A DNA stretch of 64,000 nt from Varroa destructor (GCF_002443255.2 NW_019211456.1:16105557-16169556), one strand, 5' to 3'; shown: positions 26,360 to 41,000, numbered from the stretch's first letter. Notes: a model not told the origin generated them from the letters alone. A program made the numbers and translations.

Positions 26360-27659
26360 TCCGCAAGACATCGAGGTCGACGGTACGTGACGATCTGCAC
26401 AGGAACCATACGGAAAGAACCAACATGCTCTGATTTGTAAAGGAATCCCCATATTGACTGGAACTCGCAATTGAGATAGATAAATAAGCGTTCTGGTAAG
26501 AATGCCCGCGATATGCCCTACCTCACCTGATACTTCGGCTAACAAAGGCTATGGATCTATCAGGAAGGAAAGAAAATACGTCCATTTAAGGTATTTCTAA
26601 TTACCTCCATTAAAACTAAGGCATATCTAGTAACAGAAAATTATATTCTTTTAAAATCCAGCCCAACTTAGGCAAAGCCATTTGATAAATGCTGTAGGAC
26701 TGGTCGATAATTCATCGCGTACCGGAAGAAATACATCCTGTTTGCGGCCATTTTCCAGTATGAACTTGCCTCGGTCTTCGGTTTTTTCTTACCTACCCAA
26801 ATTAAGAATAAGTTAATGACTTTCTAAAAGGTATCCAAATATATATATATATATATATATGTGTCGGTCTCTTGCGAGTTTGGTCAAACATAGAGGGCAA
26901 CTTTCCATTTAAAAGGCGGTTAGATCATTGAGATCGATCTTAAGTAAAAATAAGTTTATAGTTAGCAAAAAAACCAAGGTTTCCGTTTATGACCTGATAC
27001 AATTTGATGTCTCAAAATTCAGATTATTTGTATTATAGGTTTCGGGTTAAAATAAAAACATAATGATGGGAATAGAATTCAGGAAGCTGCGAGCATTGTG
27101 AACTAGGTAACGCAAATTTTACCGGTCGAGTTTCCAACACAAGTTTCTTCCGATACTTGTTTTGAATGGCCGAACTTATAGGTGCACCCATGATTGGCTA
27201 AACAGCTGGCTCAGACATGTAAACGTTGCTCACTTTTCTAGAAGTATAAAACTACAAAACGCTTGTTAAAATCAAGTGAGACAAGGTTTGAGCCTTTCAG
27301 GCCTTATATATAAGTGTTTAGCGTAGAATTTCCCAGAATTATTAAAAAATAACTTATCAACATGTGGAAAGTTAAACGTACGTTTACTATATATGCATCA
27401 AAGTTAAGTACGCGTAATACAAAATCATAAATCATCCTCATCATTGTCGACTGCATTAGGGAATTATGCATTCATGCCAGGCACATCATACAGTTTCCAG
27501 ATTAACGTTCATCCACAAAATCCTTTTCAACACTCACATGAGTTGTTCTATAAAATCATTGTCTAGCAGTACCTCAACTAAAACATTCTTAGCTGCTGCC
27601 TACAGGTACTGGGCCAGAATTGTTAGGATTGTGATCTTCTTTCTCGAATAAAAGATCGT

Positions 27660-27895
27660 TCAATGGCCGAAAAAAAATATAAGCTTTCCAAGAAAATCAT
27701 CATCTTGCAATTTCGGGTCGTCAAGTTTTGAGAAAACTCGAGGTATCGAGAATATGTTTCTACTGCACTTAATCGGTAGATATCTCCGGCAGGCTACAGC
27801 GTAGCTCAGGTATGAAACAGCCTTTAGTAGATCACGAGGTTTATACTTGTCATTCGTAACGTCAAAAATGTTATTAACAGTGGATAGACCATTAT
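27660..27895 (-). CDS. Possible last exon of an unrecognised gene
   Basis: A minus-strand frame begins right after a CTCTCACCTAAG acceptor, with an in-frame TAA lying immediately upstream of the acceptor. It runs about 78 codons to TGA at 27660-27662. The peptide includes DKYKPRDLLKAVSYLSYAV and FSKLDDPKLQDDDFLGK. There is no GT donor between the last coding-like codons and the stop, so it reads as a terminal exon. Entry is phase 1. Upstream exons between 28 and 31 kb were sought without a convincing match. Chance is a real alternative at this length. Confidence 0.3.
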
Positions 27896-28299
27896 CTTAG
27901 GTGAGAGTAGTGGCCAGGAGTTTTTGGGTAGGCCAACGTTCCGACCCAGCTGTTTTTGTACGTCCAGCATTGCATATGACCAATCCGTCAGTTGTGGGCT
28001 AACTGATATGGTAGGCTAATGTCTCTGACTACATATTAACTGTACTTTGTTAGCATATCCCTGCGGACTAATTGCTAATAGATGCAATTTGCCCTTTTAC
28101 TATTACCTCTTAAAACGTTCGCGGCTAGAACTAACACCCTTATTCATCAAACCTCTCCAACCATATATGTTAGACGCAATCGATGCCTTAAGCCGCACCG
28201 TAGGCTGCGGCATAAGATCAGAGAATGTCTACGGCGTTCGTCTTAGGCAGCCACTGGCAACTTATCTAGCATATTATGAACAATGAATGGTGACAGAAT

Positions 28300-31107
28300 A
28301 ACTTTTTACATGGAATTTATTTTTCCGAAAAGTCATAGTTTTTAGTTTAAAATAATTGCGTAGCTTTTTTCCAATATTTTCAAATATTTTTTTAACTAGC
28401 ATACATGGACATTTTTAACAATACATGTCTATATCGTCGACAATTGCTAAAATGCGAACCAGTTTGCATCATTATTTCAAATATCCTCAAAAAAAAACTA
28501 TGAAAACTATCAGTGATGCCAAGTGTGCCGTAGCAACATGCGATTACAATAGTATCACACTACTGAGCTAAATGGATCTTTGTGATGAGGACTATCAACC
28601 GCAAATCTGTTTCATTATCAGCCTCAACTGCTTCAGGTCTAATTTTTATTGCTGTACACATTTAAGTAACACAAACGTCGATTGTAATTATATTACAAAG
28701 TACATCGATTATAGGGTACCCTTTTTTTAGCTTACAAAACTTGTTTCGCTCCAGAACGGTCTTAGATTTCTTTTAGAAATTGGAATTTAGAATAAAAATT
28801 AGATGTCTAAAATTTTTGGCTGACATCGAACGCTTTGTTATATAGAAACAATTCTTGACGTGTACCTCCGTAATTCTGTTTGTATAGAAGCGCTGAAATA
28901 ATCGGTACTAGTCCACTGTCATCTCTCGAACCGTATGTGTGTTACAAAAGAGCGTATGCTATAAATATTTCAATGTAAAGTTTGCCTACAACTTTGACAG
29001 GAAAAATACTAACAAATCGCTTTATTTATTAACAACTGGGAAATAATAAATTATTATTTCACGCTTGTAAATTAATTGGTATAGATATCAATAGGACAAA
29101 AATAAAAGAACATTTATTGGTGTGTTGCATGACGGAATATGCACGCGTAATAGAGTTAACACAACGATTGAAAAATATTACGGTCAAATGCATAAAACAG
29201 TCAAAATGATCATTCAACAGCCAGATTTACTAGTAGTTACCGCGTTATTATAGTCTCCCGTCCTTGACAAAAATAACCTCGTTTATCAAAAAATTTGATA
29301 GCATCTAAGCGAGAAAAATTTCATGTCATCATAATTCATTCTATACCGAATATTGTATTTAAATCTTCCTGCATTTATTTTACTGAATAATTAAGATTAT
29401 ATTAATAATTAAGAAGAAAATTACTGAATAAATAAGAAAATAACTTCTTTTTGATCTTGTTGTTCTTAAGATCAATGTCAAGAACAAGGGTTTATTTAAA
29501 GATTGTTATTTCAACATTAAATAAGAGGCGAAGTGCGGCAAATTCAGCAACTTTGATTACATAGTTTAAAATCAGTTTCTTTCAGGTTTGACAAAAATTT
29601 TCCTCAGTTTATAGTTTATCTTCCTTTATTAGACAACCGATTTCTGTAAAGAAGAAATTCTTCGTACTAAAGTTGCCTGTTGTCACGACAAGCTCAGAAA
29701 AACGTATAGGCAATATTATTCTACCGCGCAGTCTTTTCGGATTTCTTTTGTGTTGTTGTTATGGTTGATAAAAGACGGAAATCCTGATTGTGATCATTTG
29801 GGTTATTATGGCGCGTCTGCTACTAGGGTATACAACACACGATGTCATCACATTGAGCCGACTGGGTTTCTAGCGTCAGGGGTAAGCTAACAAGCTAATA
29901 TTTGAATCCTACAATTAAAAATGTTTTTGTTATTAAATTATATGTAGCTAACAGTTTTTACGTATTTTATAGTGTCACTTTCATCTGTTTTTATATATAG
30001 ATACATGAATAAACATGACTGAGCTTTATTAATAGGGGCGTGCGCGACAGAATTCAAAATCGTGGCATGATTCTACTTTTATTCAAAGCAACTAACAGTA
30101 AAAACGTTGCCTAATTAGTGTCATAAAAAAAATTCGTATGTTTTTGGATTATCGTGCGATGGCAAACAAAAGCGGTTCCGAGACTGCGATAGAAAGTAGT
30201 ATGGGTATTCTTTAAACACGGATAGAATGCTGAACTTATATTGCGTACTGAACAATCACATGAAACGCTTAGGACTCTCAGACGCTGCAATAGAGTTTTA
30301 TTAAATTATCATCCAGAGCCTGACTATAATGAAAATTTTCGAGAATAAGGATTGGCTGCGAGGCCGTGTGTGAACCTAGAGAGTTCCTGTAGCACTGTCC
30401 ATAAACGATATCCGTGCTGGAAAGCTTGGCAGCTTGGGAACGGCTTTGTTATTCTTTATGCGTTAGTAGCCATAATGTAGCTTACGTCAGGTAATATTTC
30501 TTTACAGCTGTTTTTACCGCATATACATATATCCGCCAATATATTCTGCTTCAAATATACTAGCTTGTATTTTCGATTACGTCGATACCTAAATAGTTTT
30601 GAAAAAGTATGAAAGAAACAGGCCGTAAGCGTCACTCGATTTGATGAGTTCGACCTTGTTATGTTCCGTTACATTTATTTGTGTGTCTTGACACTTTCGT
30701 TCGGTTTAGTCGGTTTTACAACAGCATTGTGGACGGGTCACCAGCTCAAAGCTTTGTATTTGAAAATAATTCATTTAAGTAATACGTATAGCGTTGTTAA
30801 TAGAGACTGCTTCAGTGCATTAAGAGTTATACAGTAAGAACTATTTCGTGGCGCGATACTTCTTTAGATTTCACGTATGTCTTGAAACTATCTACATGAA
30901 AAAAGTACTTACGCCTTGCCTCATCAGTATAAAAAAGTTTACAACGAATTTTTCATTATAACGCGTTTTATACGTGTAGTAATAGGCGAAATGAAGGTTG
31001 CAGTGTTGTTTCTAAGTAGTGTAATGATTGAATAACATTGTTTAACATTATTATAACAATATTATTCTTCTGATATTTTTTTAATAATATATTATAATTT
31101 TTCATAG
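28300..31107. other. AT-rich DNA upstream of HINT1
   Basis: No gene supported. The ATG of HINT1 is directly preceded by TTTTTCATAG, a likely splice acceptor, so an untranslated first exon and the promoter should lie here. Possible donors are the GGTAAGC near 29880, after a GC-richer patch, and CAG/GTAATA near 30490. Neither can be confirmed from sequence alone. Confidence 0.35.
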
Positions 31108-31968
<861 letters not shown>

Positions 31969-32016
31969 TGTGCGATCAGAGAGTTGCTATCTGTTTCCTG
32001 AAAGTAGATACGGCCC

Positions 32017-32022
32017 AATAAA
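32017..32022 (+). terminator. Polyadenylation signal of HINT1
   Basis: AATAAA 49 nt past the TAA stop, in the direction of HINT1 transcription. Position and sequence are typical. Confidence 0.7.
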
Positions 32023-32039
32023 TTGACAAGTAAATATTT

Positions 32040-34080
32040 AATAATATAATAACTATTTAAAAATTACATATATATATATATATGATTGATACGGACTAGC
32101 ATGCGTTTGCAAATGAGATAGCGAAGTGCAGGTGCAATATGATAATACGTTCGATGAAGTATGGCCGTACCTATTGGAAATAAATACCACGATATTTCTA
32201 GTATTGACTCTTCCTTCTGCTTCAGTAATTCGGTTAGCCGACAGCAGCAGCAATACGGTCGCCAAACAAGGTGTTGGCTAAAAAAATTGTACTAATAAAA
32301 TATATACGAAAGCAAAAGGCATACAGTACCTGTAAAGTTTTAATTCACAGTAAATCGTCTGCAACGAAAATCATATACAACCTATAACACACGAGCAAAT
32401 ACATCAGCTTATTACATGTACAAGTAAACTTAGCTGTCAAGATATTTGTCTTATACAAACCAGATCTGATCATATTTTCTGAAACGTGTTCTACCTACGG
32501 GCGGTTGTTTTTTTTTAATACAAATGTTACTCAGTACAAATGAATGTCTACGCGTAAGAAGACTCCATAGTACTTCTAGCATTATGCTAACGATATTACA
32601 TTATCGGAGAAGGAAAGAAGGCGTTGCTGCCTGTCTCGCGCGGTTTTACGGGTCTTTAATGCTGCCCGGCTCTGAGAGTAAAAATTTCTGAAAAAAGGTT
32701 TTAAGGCCTTCTTTTCGATCGCCTAGAAATTTATTGCTTATACGTGAATAAAATATATGACTTCGGAACGATAATTACGGGACCATTTTCGTGTGGCTTA
32801 CAAAAATTAAAAAAAAGAACAATAATTCTGTTTGCCTAGAAATTTTAAACGCTAATCCACTCGAATTTTTATGACTTAACACTAAAATTATCAGAGGACA
32901 CTTGCATAGAATTTACCACATTTATTTTCAAGTTTGCCTTTGAGAAAAGGCTTGTTCTATTATTTTACCTTATTTGTTAATTGCATATTTAACTGTTCAC
33001 AAAAAATCCCGTAAGGCCCATGAAAAAAATCTTCGAAATTTGTTCCGAAGTCTCGCTCAGTTTACCAGTAATTCTTCTGGAATCTTCGTAAACGTTGAAA
33101 ATTATGACGAGAGATCAAATTAATGAAGCCTATTTTTTTTTATTAACTGGGCAACTCAAAACATTAATGGATTATTTGATACGCGCTGCTATGATCAGAG
33201 TAAAAAAATGCTTGCGTCGACTACCCGAAGAGATTTCAAAGATAGACGTACTGAATGTTGCTCCGTGAGTACACTTGATATGATAATAGTTAAATATAAG
33301 CAAAAAAAAGTAAAAATTGATAAAAACAAGACCAAGAATTACACTTGAAGAACATCTTAGAGGGAATTACTTTTCAATTTAAAAACGTGACCGATGAACG
33401 AGTTGTCAATAACGAATATTATAATTAATATCGGGTTCCCAAAAACGGTGGTGTTTAGAGTAAATCCGCTAAATAATTTAATGAACTGTTGGTTTGTCAC
33501 TTTCTTAATCCAATAAATCAAGTAATTAGTCCGGTCTCTAATAGAGTTATTAAAATATACAACCAGTTGTTGTAAGTATCAAAGAAGTACGTAACATTCA
33601 AAATGACTCCGACCAGTGCTCCCCATATTTAGAAAAATTGCCTCAAGATTCACTATTACGACGTCATGTCAAAACACAGCTTCATGAATTATAAGGTCAT
33701 ACTACAATTTCGTAAACATATAGACTCTGATTTAACAAGTTTACTGATTTTTACCGATCTCAACTAATTATATCACAATATAACTTGTTAATCTTTACAC
33801 CAACATTTTTATTATAATGCTATTTCACTGCCAATAAACTTATTACACTCGTTATTCTTCCATTGAATGTATATTTGAGGCTAACAATCTTGGAAACTAG
33901 ATGCGGCAGTGTATTATTAGAGGTAATTTTTTCGAATTTCCCGCTCAAAATTTGTTACGTCGAGAATGAAAAAAAGAAAGTGAGAGAGGATCAAAACAAT
34001 TTTAGCATTGGTGCAAATTTGCGCGCCCGGCGTGATCTGATAGCATAATTTCTAAATTATTTGTCGTCCCTAATTAAAAG
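32040..34080. other. AT-rich intergenic DNA
   Basis: An AT repeat lies at 32068-32083, and there is a slightly GC-richer patch near 32580-32700. No gene, RNA or mobile element recognised. Confidence 0.5.
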
Positions 34081-34088
34081 ATGAGCTG

Positions 34089-34116
34089 CCACGTGCCAAT
34101 AATAGGCGGCACGTGG
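34089..34116. repeat. Inverted repeat with CACGTG in both arms
   Basis: CCACGTGCC (34089-34097) and GGCACGTGG (34108-34116) are exact reverse complements with a 10-nt spacer. Each arm holds an E-box hexamer CACGTG. It lies 60 nt upstream of the tRNA-like gene. It could be a hairpin or a paired protein-binding site. Confidence 0.65.
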
Positions 34117-34176
34117 ATGTTATGAAATGTGTTGGATAACCTCCCATTGCCGATGGCTTAATGGCGTATCACGACG

Positions 34177-34261
34177 TCCGGCATGGTCTAGTGGTTATGA
34201 TACGTGGCTAGGATACGTTGCTCTTACCCACGAGGCCCGGGTTCGATTCCTGGTGTCGGAA
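34177..34261 (+). tRNA. tRNA-Glu-like gene with a 13-nt internal tandem duplication
   Basis: The body is that of tRNA-Glu: acceptor TCCGGCA pairs with TGTCGGA (one G-U), the A box TGGTCTAGTGG and B box GGTTCGATTCC are intact, the T stem CCGGG/CCTGG pairs, the discriminator is A, and a TTTT run follows a few bases later. The length is 85 nt, 13 more than usual for tRNA-Glu. The excess is a tandem repeat: GTGGTTATGATAC (34191-34203) and GTGGCTAGGATAC (34204-34216), 11 of 13 identical. The first copy supplies a perfect anticodon stem CGTGG/CCACG but leaves a 20-nt loop. The second leaves CGTTG/CCACG with one mismatch and a normal CTCTTAC loop, anticodon CTC. It may be a pseudogene, an odd functional gene, or a gene whose extra 13 nt is removed like an intron. 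Confidence 0.8.
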
Positions 34262-34737
34262 TATTTTAAATTTTCTGCCTCCTTTTTACACTTGTATTCC
34301 AATGATTATTTGGGGTGACTAAAGAGCCTCATGTATAATACAATGCGTCTTAAGTTATTGACCATTGGCAATTGTGTTGTAAGGGAAACAACAATGGCAA
34401 ACCGGTGATAGATAAAACGTTAGCGCAGGTGGTATTATAAGCTATATTTGGGTAAACTGCGAGTTTGGATAAAACGCAAATAATAAGCCTGCGCGTCTGC
34501 ATCATATTTTAAGGCTGCTACTTCTCTGCACTATACAACGTTTAGTCCAATATACAACAGGAGAATATAGGAAGAATGCGTTTGTAACGTGTGTTAGCCA
34601 TGTGAACGCGTTTTTTTCTTTAATATTTGGTATTCAGACCCAACAATTTGTCATCGAGGTATCGCTTTATAATACAAAATATATCTACCTAACATAAAAA
34701 ATATATAAAATATACCTAACTTTATGTATGAAATTCT

Positions 34738-35088
34738 CTATTCTATAGGGTAGCCATTGTAGATCTCTTTAGCGTAAGTTCGACAACATTGTGAGCTAAC
34801 GGTGTGGCATAAACGTACCACTCTGTGATATTCACTGATTTGCTTCGACTTCGATGTGACTTTTGCAGCTGTGATACCTACAATGTGGTCTACATTCATG
34901 TCCAAAACAAAAATAGGCCTGTAAATGTCTGCACCTGTTTCAAGTGTCTTTACTGCCGTAGCGTTTCTAAAAGCGTTATAAGCCTGGGCTAGCGGTTTTT
35001 GATAAACTAGTTCGGCTAATGCAGATTTTACAGTAAGCCTGGAAACGGAAGCGTCCGTCTTCAAAAATAAAGGCATGCTACCTACCAC
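34738..35088 (-). CDS. Hypothetical 116-codon open frame
   Basis: A minus-strand open frame with codon composition richer in A, V, T and E than most chance frames here. It includes ALAELVYQKPLAQAYNAF and YRPIFVLDMNVDHIVGI. A CCGTTTCCAG acceptor near 35040 could start an exon. No family, signal peptide or membrane segment was recognised. A few frames this long are expected by chance in 64 kb of AT-rich DNA, so this stays doubtful. It could also be a fragment of a dead element. Confidence 0.25.
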   Translation of the reverse strand: MVGSMPLFLKTDASVSRLTVKSALAELVYQKPLAQAYNAFRNATAVKTLETGADIYRPIFVLDMNVDHIVGITAAKVTSKSKQISEYHRVVRLCHTVSSQCCRTYAKEIYNGYPIE

Positions 35089-35099
35089 TTAACATAGAT

Positions 35100-38000
35100 G
35101 ATCGAAAATGTTTCTTACCATGGCATAAACAGTGAAGAAATTTGCAATATTACTAAGGTTTCCCAGACTTAATTAACCCTTAAAAAATTTACGACCCATG
35201 ATATCGTCTTTCATGGGTCTAGGAAGAGGGATTTTTCTAGGAAGAGATCTCGCAATAATTCTTCTTAATTTTTGAAAGAATCTCACACATGTTTTTAGAA
35301 AAGATTAAATTTGAATTATTTCTAGAATTCCGAATATATTTAGTTTTATTATATGACCATTTCGGTGTCGTATAGTTGACTGCTGCTTTGAGATTACCGG
35401 GAAACGTTTTCGTTCAGCATCGTTATTTATAATTACATTACAATACTTCGGCCGAACAGGCTACAGCATACGAATCAATTTTTTGCGAGAATAAGTGCGT
35501 GTATTTTTCAGCTTAAGTTAATGCATTCTCCATCGATATCAGGTGATCTAGTGCATTAGGCTTCGGATAACAGGTAAGATTGTTTGGAACCCTGTAGAAC
35601 ACCTGTAAACTTGGCTAGGCAAGACGATGTTTTATAATCACTCAGCTAGCTGAGTTAACAGTCACCATGCGTGTACTAAGGCTTATCGGTAGGTTGTGTC
35701 TTGTTTAAGAAGTTGCGGGGAGCAGTGCGGGTATGCGGGATGTGCGCATCGTTCTTCACAACCAGTTGGACTACACTAAAATCTTTAGCAGCTTCATAGT
35801 ATTATGGAATATCTATGGTTAATTATGATTCATAAGCATGGTCATTCTAAGTGTAATGCACGTTTTAGTGATTTTATCTTGTTTTGATAATTAATCAAAA
35901 ATAAGGCAGCTATTATATAAATATATACATGTTAAATATGTACATCATAACGCATTACAATCATGGTTAAAATACAATGTACAGAATGGTCGTAATCCAC
36001 ATTCCGAATGCTCTTTTTTTCGATAATGGACGCGTTACCGCTGCACAATAACTCATGGGTTGTTTGCAAGTGTTTATCGATCATTGTTCCTACCATTAGC
36101 GTTTACTCACAAATAATGGATGTCCATCCGTACCGTAAATAATATGAGGCTATTGTTGCGAACGAAATAAATTATAATAGCAGCTAGCCTACTTTGAATA
36201 AAAACTTACGACCGAAAAAATTGATAAATACGAAAATTTTTCTTTATTCATGAATGTTATGTGAATGTGCGTGCCGATGCATTGAAATTAATAAATAACA
36301 CCTACAACAAACTCGAAGGAAGACTTACGTAAAACCTTTTTGTAAGCCGTGATTTTGGGGACCGCAAACACCACTGCAGCACTGCTTGTTAAGCTCTATA
36401 GCCATTAACAATGAAGGAAATAGAAACAACTTGTTTGATCAGCTACTTGAAATGAAATGACAACAGTAAATTTACATAAACGTTAGTACGTATGAGGACG
36501 AAAAAGCTACGTTTTCGGGAGTCGAATTAATTATTTGCTGCACATTTTCGATCATAGATCCCAATTGTAAAAGGATAATCTTTAATTTGAAACTCTTTTC
36601 CAAAACCTCCATATCCGAGCTATTTTAAAATAGATAGGACTGTTACGAGCGAATTATTTCACTAGCTTTCCCTTGGCTCCCGGATTAACCTCCCCATTTC
36701 TAAGTTTCTCCTTTCCCTATTATAGCTAAAGTCATCCGTGCATAGTTCATACGAACTGAATGAGTACAACGCAGTCGACTGGCATGGTAACAATGCTTAT
36801 ATTTATATGTACTACCCGGTTTTATAAGTGTCAGAGAAATTAAACCTTTTATTTTGTTTTGGCCTACGACGGTGACTCACACATTGCGGTTGTTGGCACA
36901 GAGTGATGAAAATAAGTGCTAGTTAGTTACAAACACCATTAGCTGCTACGAGGAATTCCAAGGTATTCAATGAAGGGCGACTTCGTTGCGCATTGTATAC
37001 GCATTGTGTGAGCTTGAGGTCAACAGCTATTCGTGGGTAGAAGTTATTTCTTCAAATTTTTTTTCAAAATTTCAAATTTCATTTTTTCAAAATGAAATTT
37101 GAAAATCAAATTGAATGGCATTTTAAATCACTCGTTTGGCTATCTAGCCAATAATATATAGACCAACGTCATGAACACAACGTTATTAGAAGTAGCTGCG
37201 CCTTACTTAAAGCTAACTGGTAAAGATACTTCCTGTTCAAAGCTAAACATGCATACATTCTTTAGGTTGTATACGAAACTCGGTATTGCCGACCAGGTAA
37301 CGGCTAATTACAATATAGCCTTGGTGTTCTTAGCATTACTGTGATTCAATACATTTGTGCTAACATGTATTGATGGGCATCTTTCTAAAGAGCATTTAAT
37401 TATTTGTTCTAATTATTTATGAGAGTCATATATAAGAACGTGCATGTTGATGACAACTTTACTCATGCACAACTAACTGGGAAGAATGAAACGTCTGACA
37501 GGATGCTAAGCATTTACATCGATTGGGCATAAATGCTCCAAAACTATCTGCGTAAAAATGACTCTGAAAGCAGCACTGGTACAGATTTATTCCTGCGTTA
37601 TGCCGCAGAATTATATAGTTGTGACAAATATCCATAAATGGGTCTCCAAATCAGAACTTCCGCGTAATTAAAACCGTTTATTAGCGACGAACCGTTTTTT
37701 AAGGGCAAAACATAGGTAGATTAAATGTGATGCAGCAGATTTAATTGTCATAAAGGAAGAGGCACTCGGTTAGCATGTGTCAATTCGGCTTACTCAAGCT
37801 CTAAGTCGAAGTATAAGGAATGATATACGAGAAATGGGTACTTTAAAGGTTGTGGTATCTACCGACGATGAAAATATTACTATGTAATCGTACAAGTGGA
37901 GCTATGAAGTTCAAGTATAACCAGTCACGTGTCTACAGTCTTGCAGGTTTTGAAATGTTAACGAGTCATATGATATTTTCCAAGGTGACTTGCTTTGTGT

Positions 38001-41000
38001 TTGTTGTTTCTGCTTTAAATTGCTCTTGCCACCGATATGATTTTTGAGTTTATTTGATAAATATAATTAAGATTATCATAATGCTTTGATTAATGCTTAT
38101 TACTTAATGCTTAATGAATCTGAACATTTCAGCTTACCTAACGATGGTCACATATTGAGACTGTAATTGAACACGGTACTACTGGACAACATGATATTAG
38201 CAGTTACTTTGCACAAACATGGAAATACTAATGAATATTTGTGTACGTTTTTTTACCGGTCTGCTGTTTTTTCAAAACTATATTTAGGCCAAACCAAAAG
38301 CTAAAAAGTTATTACTCGCAGTTTTTCAAACTACAAATAAGTTAGTTTTAGTATAGTCTACTACTCATGAGCGAAACTAAGCACTCTTGGCTAGTTCTGC
38401 GAGGCTTCCCTTAAGCTTAGATGAGATATACAGTTTGAACTTACGGGAAATTTACATAATGTGAGCACTGCACGGATAGTTTCTGTGCTACCGTAGTGAT
38501 AGCATTCTAATTTCTATAGTAAGTTAGTTTGCTGTTAGAGAGGCCCGTTCGACATTTCTTTCGCTAAAGCCAGTCTTCACTGGTTGTGTTACACCTAGCC
38601 TAGACAGCAACGGCGTATGACTGTCCAATTCGCCTCAAAAAAAGTAAACAGTGAATAAGTTCCGTCAAAATGTTTTTACATACCAGATACAACAATTTTG
38701 ATTTTTTTTATTATATGAGCTTTGATACTGTATATTCCATGCTGTGTTTCGTTTATGCTAGGTGCTACGATAACATCCTAGCAATAAGTAAACAGAAAAT
38801 AGAAATGATGGATAATTTCAGTCACACCGTGCCAGCGTTATTGCCGATTGGCTGGTTCCTAAGTAGTATAAACAAATGATTATATTTATTATAATGTTAA
38901 CAAATGGTTTTAGAAAAAAAGTGTATTGAATATATTTGTTTGTTTATCAACGGTATATACTGTGTATATTACATATAAATCCCTAACACTGATAGACTTA
39001 ACACAAATAGCGCTTGCCGAAAAATCCTATGATGAATGTTTTGTCTACCGAATGTAGTAGAATGGAAGATAACGAAACCAAATACCATTTACTATGTATT
39101 TACATTTGGTTATCAGTTAGAATTGCAAATCGGCTTATGGGTTGTTTCATACGACACCTTCGCAGATTTATTGATTTAAAGTGCAACGTATTGTGTTTGA
39201 CCATGATTGCAGCGTATTTGTATGTTTGCTAAGATCGAAAGTTCTCGTGAGAGAAATAGAGAAGGGAGAATAACACCAGACAAAAGTACCTTAAGCCATA
39301 CACATTGTTATATTAGAGTACCGTCACGGTTTTTATGTATGTGATATTCCTTATAATAATGGACAGCCACCGTAGTTACATAGGCCTCAGCGCAAACACT
39401 CTGCTTCAGGGCCCACTTTGATTAAATTTCTCTCAATTTTCGAACAAAATACGGCGCTTGCATATGCCAGTATTCGAGCCATTCATGACCAAGACTTCAT
39501 ACGGCACAGTAGACTAAATAACATAAATCTATAAATAAAAAAAATAAAGGTTGTCCATTATTTATCTAAATTTTTGCTTAGGTAGCCCTGCCATACCTTA
39601 CGAAAAATTATCAAAATAAGTTCCGCTAGTTACTTTATTACAGGTATCAAAAATATGAAATGAGAGAAATTTTTAAGGTTCTTTGAGGTATATTAACAAA
39701 TTATTCGATTTGCAGTTCTCTAAAACATAGCATACTCCTTCAAAATTTTATTTTGAATAAGTAAATCAGTCAAGAAACTTTCCTAGAAGGAACGCTAGAA
39801 TAGGTTAAACATCGCGTGAGGTATTAATTGGTGAGCGTCGTTGTTATTCAAAGGCTCCGCCCTTCGACAATATATGAATGTACTCGTGGCACGGTAAATA
39901 CTAATTGATAGATTCGTCTCTTCACACAGGGAAACTGAACTTAACATGAAATAGCACTATATCGGTAGCCTCGTTGTCAACCTCTTAGATAGTGAAATTT
40001 TTTTTCATTTTATTATATCTTCGCCGCTGGTAGAGTTTCAGATGATTATCAAAACTAAAATTTACCACATACCAGCGGCTGTTGACTGTCAAAAACACTG
40101 AAGTTAAATGCAGATGAAAGTATTTTATGGTGATATCAACATTCGATATTGGTCGAAACTATTTTCAAGTATATTACTAAATTAAGGTCATAAAATAATA
40201 TGGTACACGTTGCTGCTAAATTTAATACTTAACTCTACATGAGTGTAGGCTAGTTGCAATTGCTGGATTTCCATTTGCACAGGTTGAAAAGATTACAGGT
40301 TTCTACTCCCGGCTATATAGGATTCTTTGAGGCATCAATCGACAACTCAGCAGAGCTTTATGTTTCTAAGCAAGTTCAAATTCCGAATGCTTTGGTTTAC
40401 AAATATGATTGGCACTGGGATATAAGTTTCATTTTAATGATTAGTGTAGACTACAAAGGAAAACACATATTTTATTGGAGTAAATTTAATGACATTCAAT
40501 TAACACCTTTACGAGAAGCAAAATGTAAAGTTTTAACCGTAAATATTGACCAGTTCTATATCACGGTCATCTTCAGCTAAAAAATAGGAATATATTTTAG
40601 GAAATTTCTAGATTATGAAAATTTGTAGCCTCCTTCCATCGTATTAGTTGCTTCCGCCGCGCGAAAATTCTGCAACTTCGTTAGTTAAAAACTTTTAGTT
40701 TTGGCTATTGATAGTTTTAGCTGTCGGAGTGCTGGTTACTATTATTGTTTTAGTTCCCGTTGTAGGGGTTTCATCGATTGACTGAACTCCTCTTTGTACC
40801 TTCATCTCATTTTAACACTCAGACAATTTTGATAATTTGTCTATATATGTCATTGGCATACGCAAAGCACTTCCCACGCACTTCGATAATTATGATAAGA
40901 TAATTATAATAATTTTAGGACTCAGTGTTCATATATGTATAGATCTTTAAATATATATTTGTATTTTAACTGTGTATGCATACATGTCACTGGTCATGTT

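Noticed and set aside
27430..27460. Short acidic carboxyl end (DNDEDDL then stop) after TGCAG on the minus strand
   Set aside because: Too short, and no upstream exon with a compatible donor was found.
28047..28286. 79-codon plus-strand frame with DAIDALSRTVGCG
   Set aside because: Length is common by chance and no splice chain or family was found.
40254..40580. 108-codon open frame after TTTGCACAG
   Set aside because: Low GC and length within chance; no family features.
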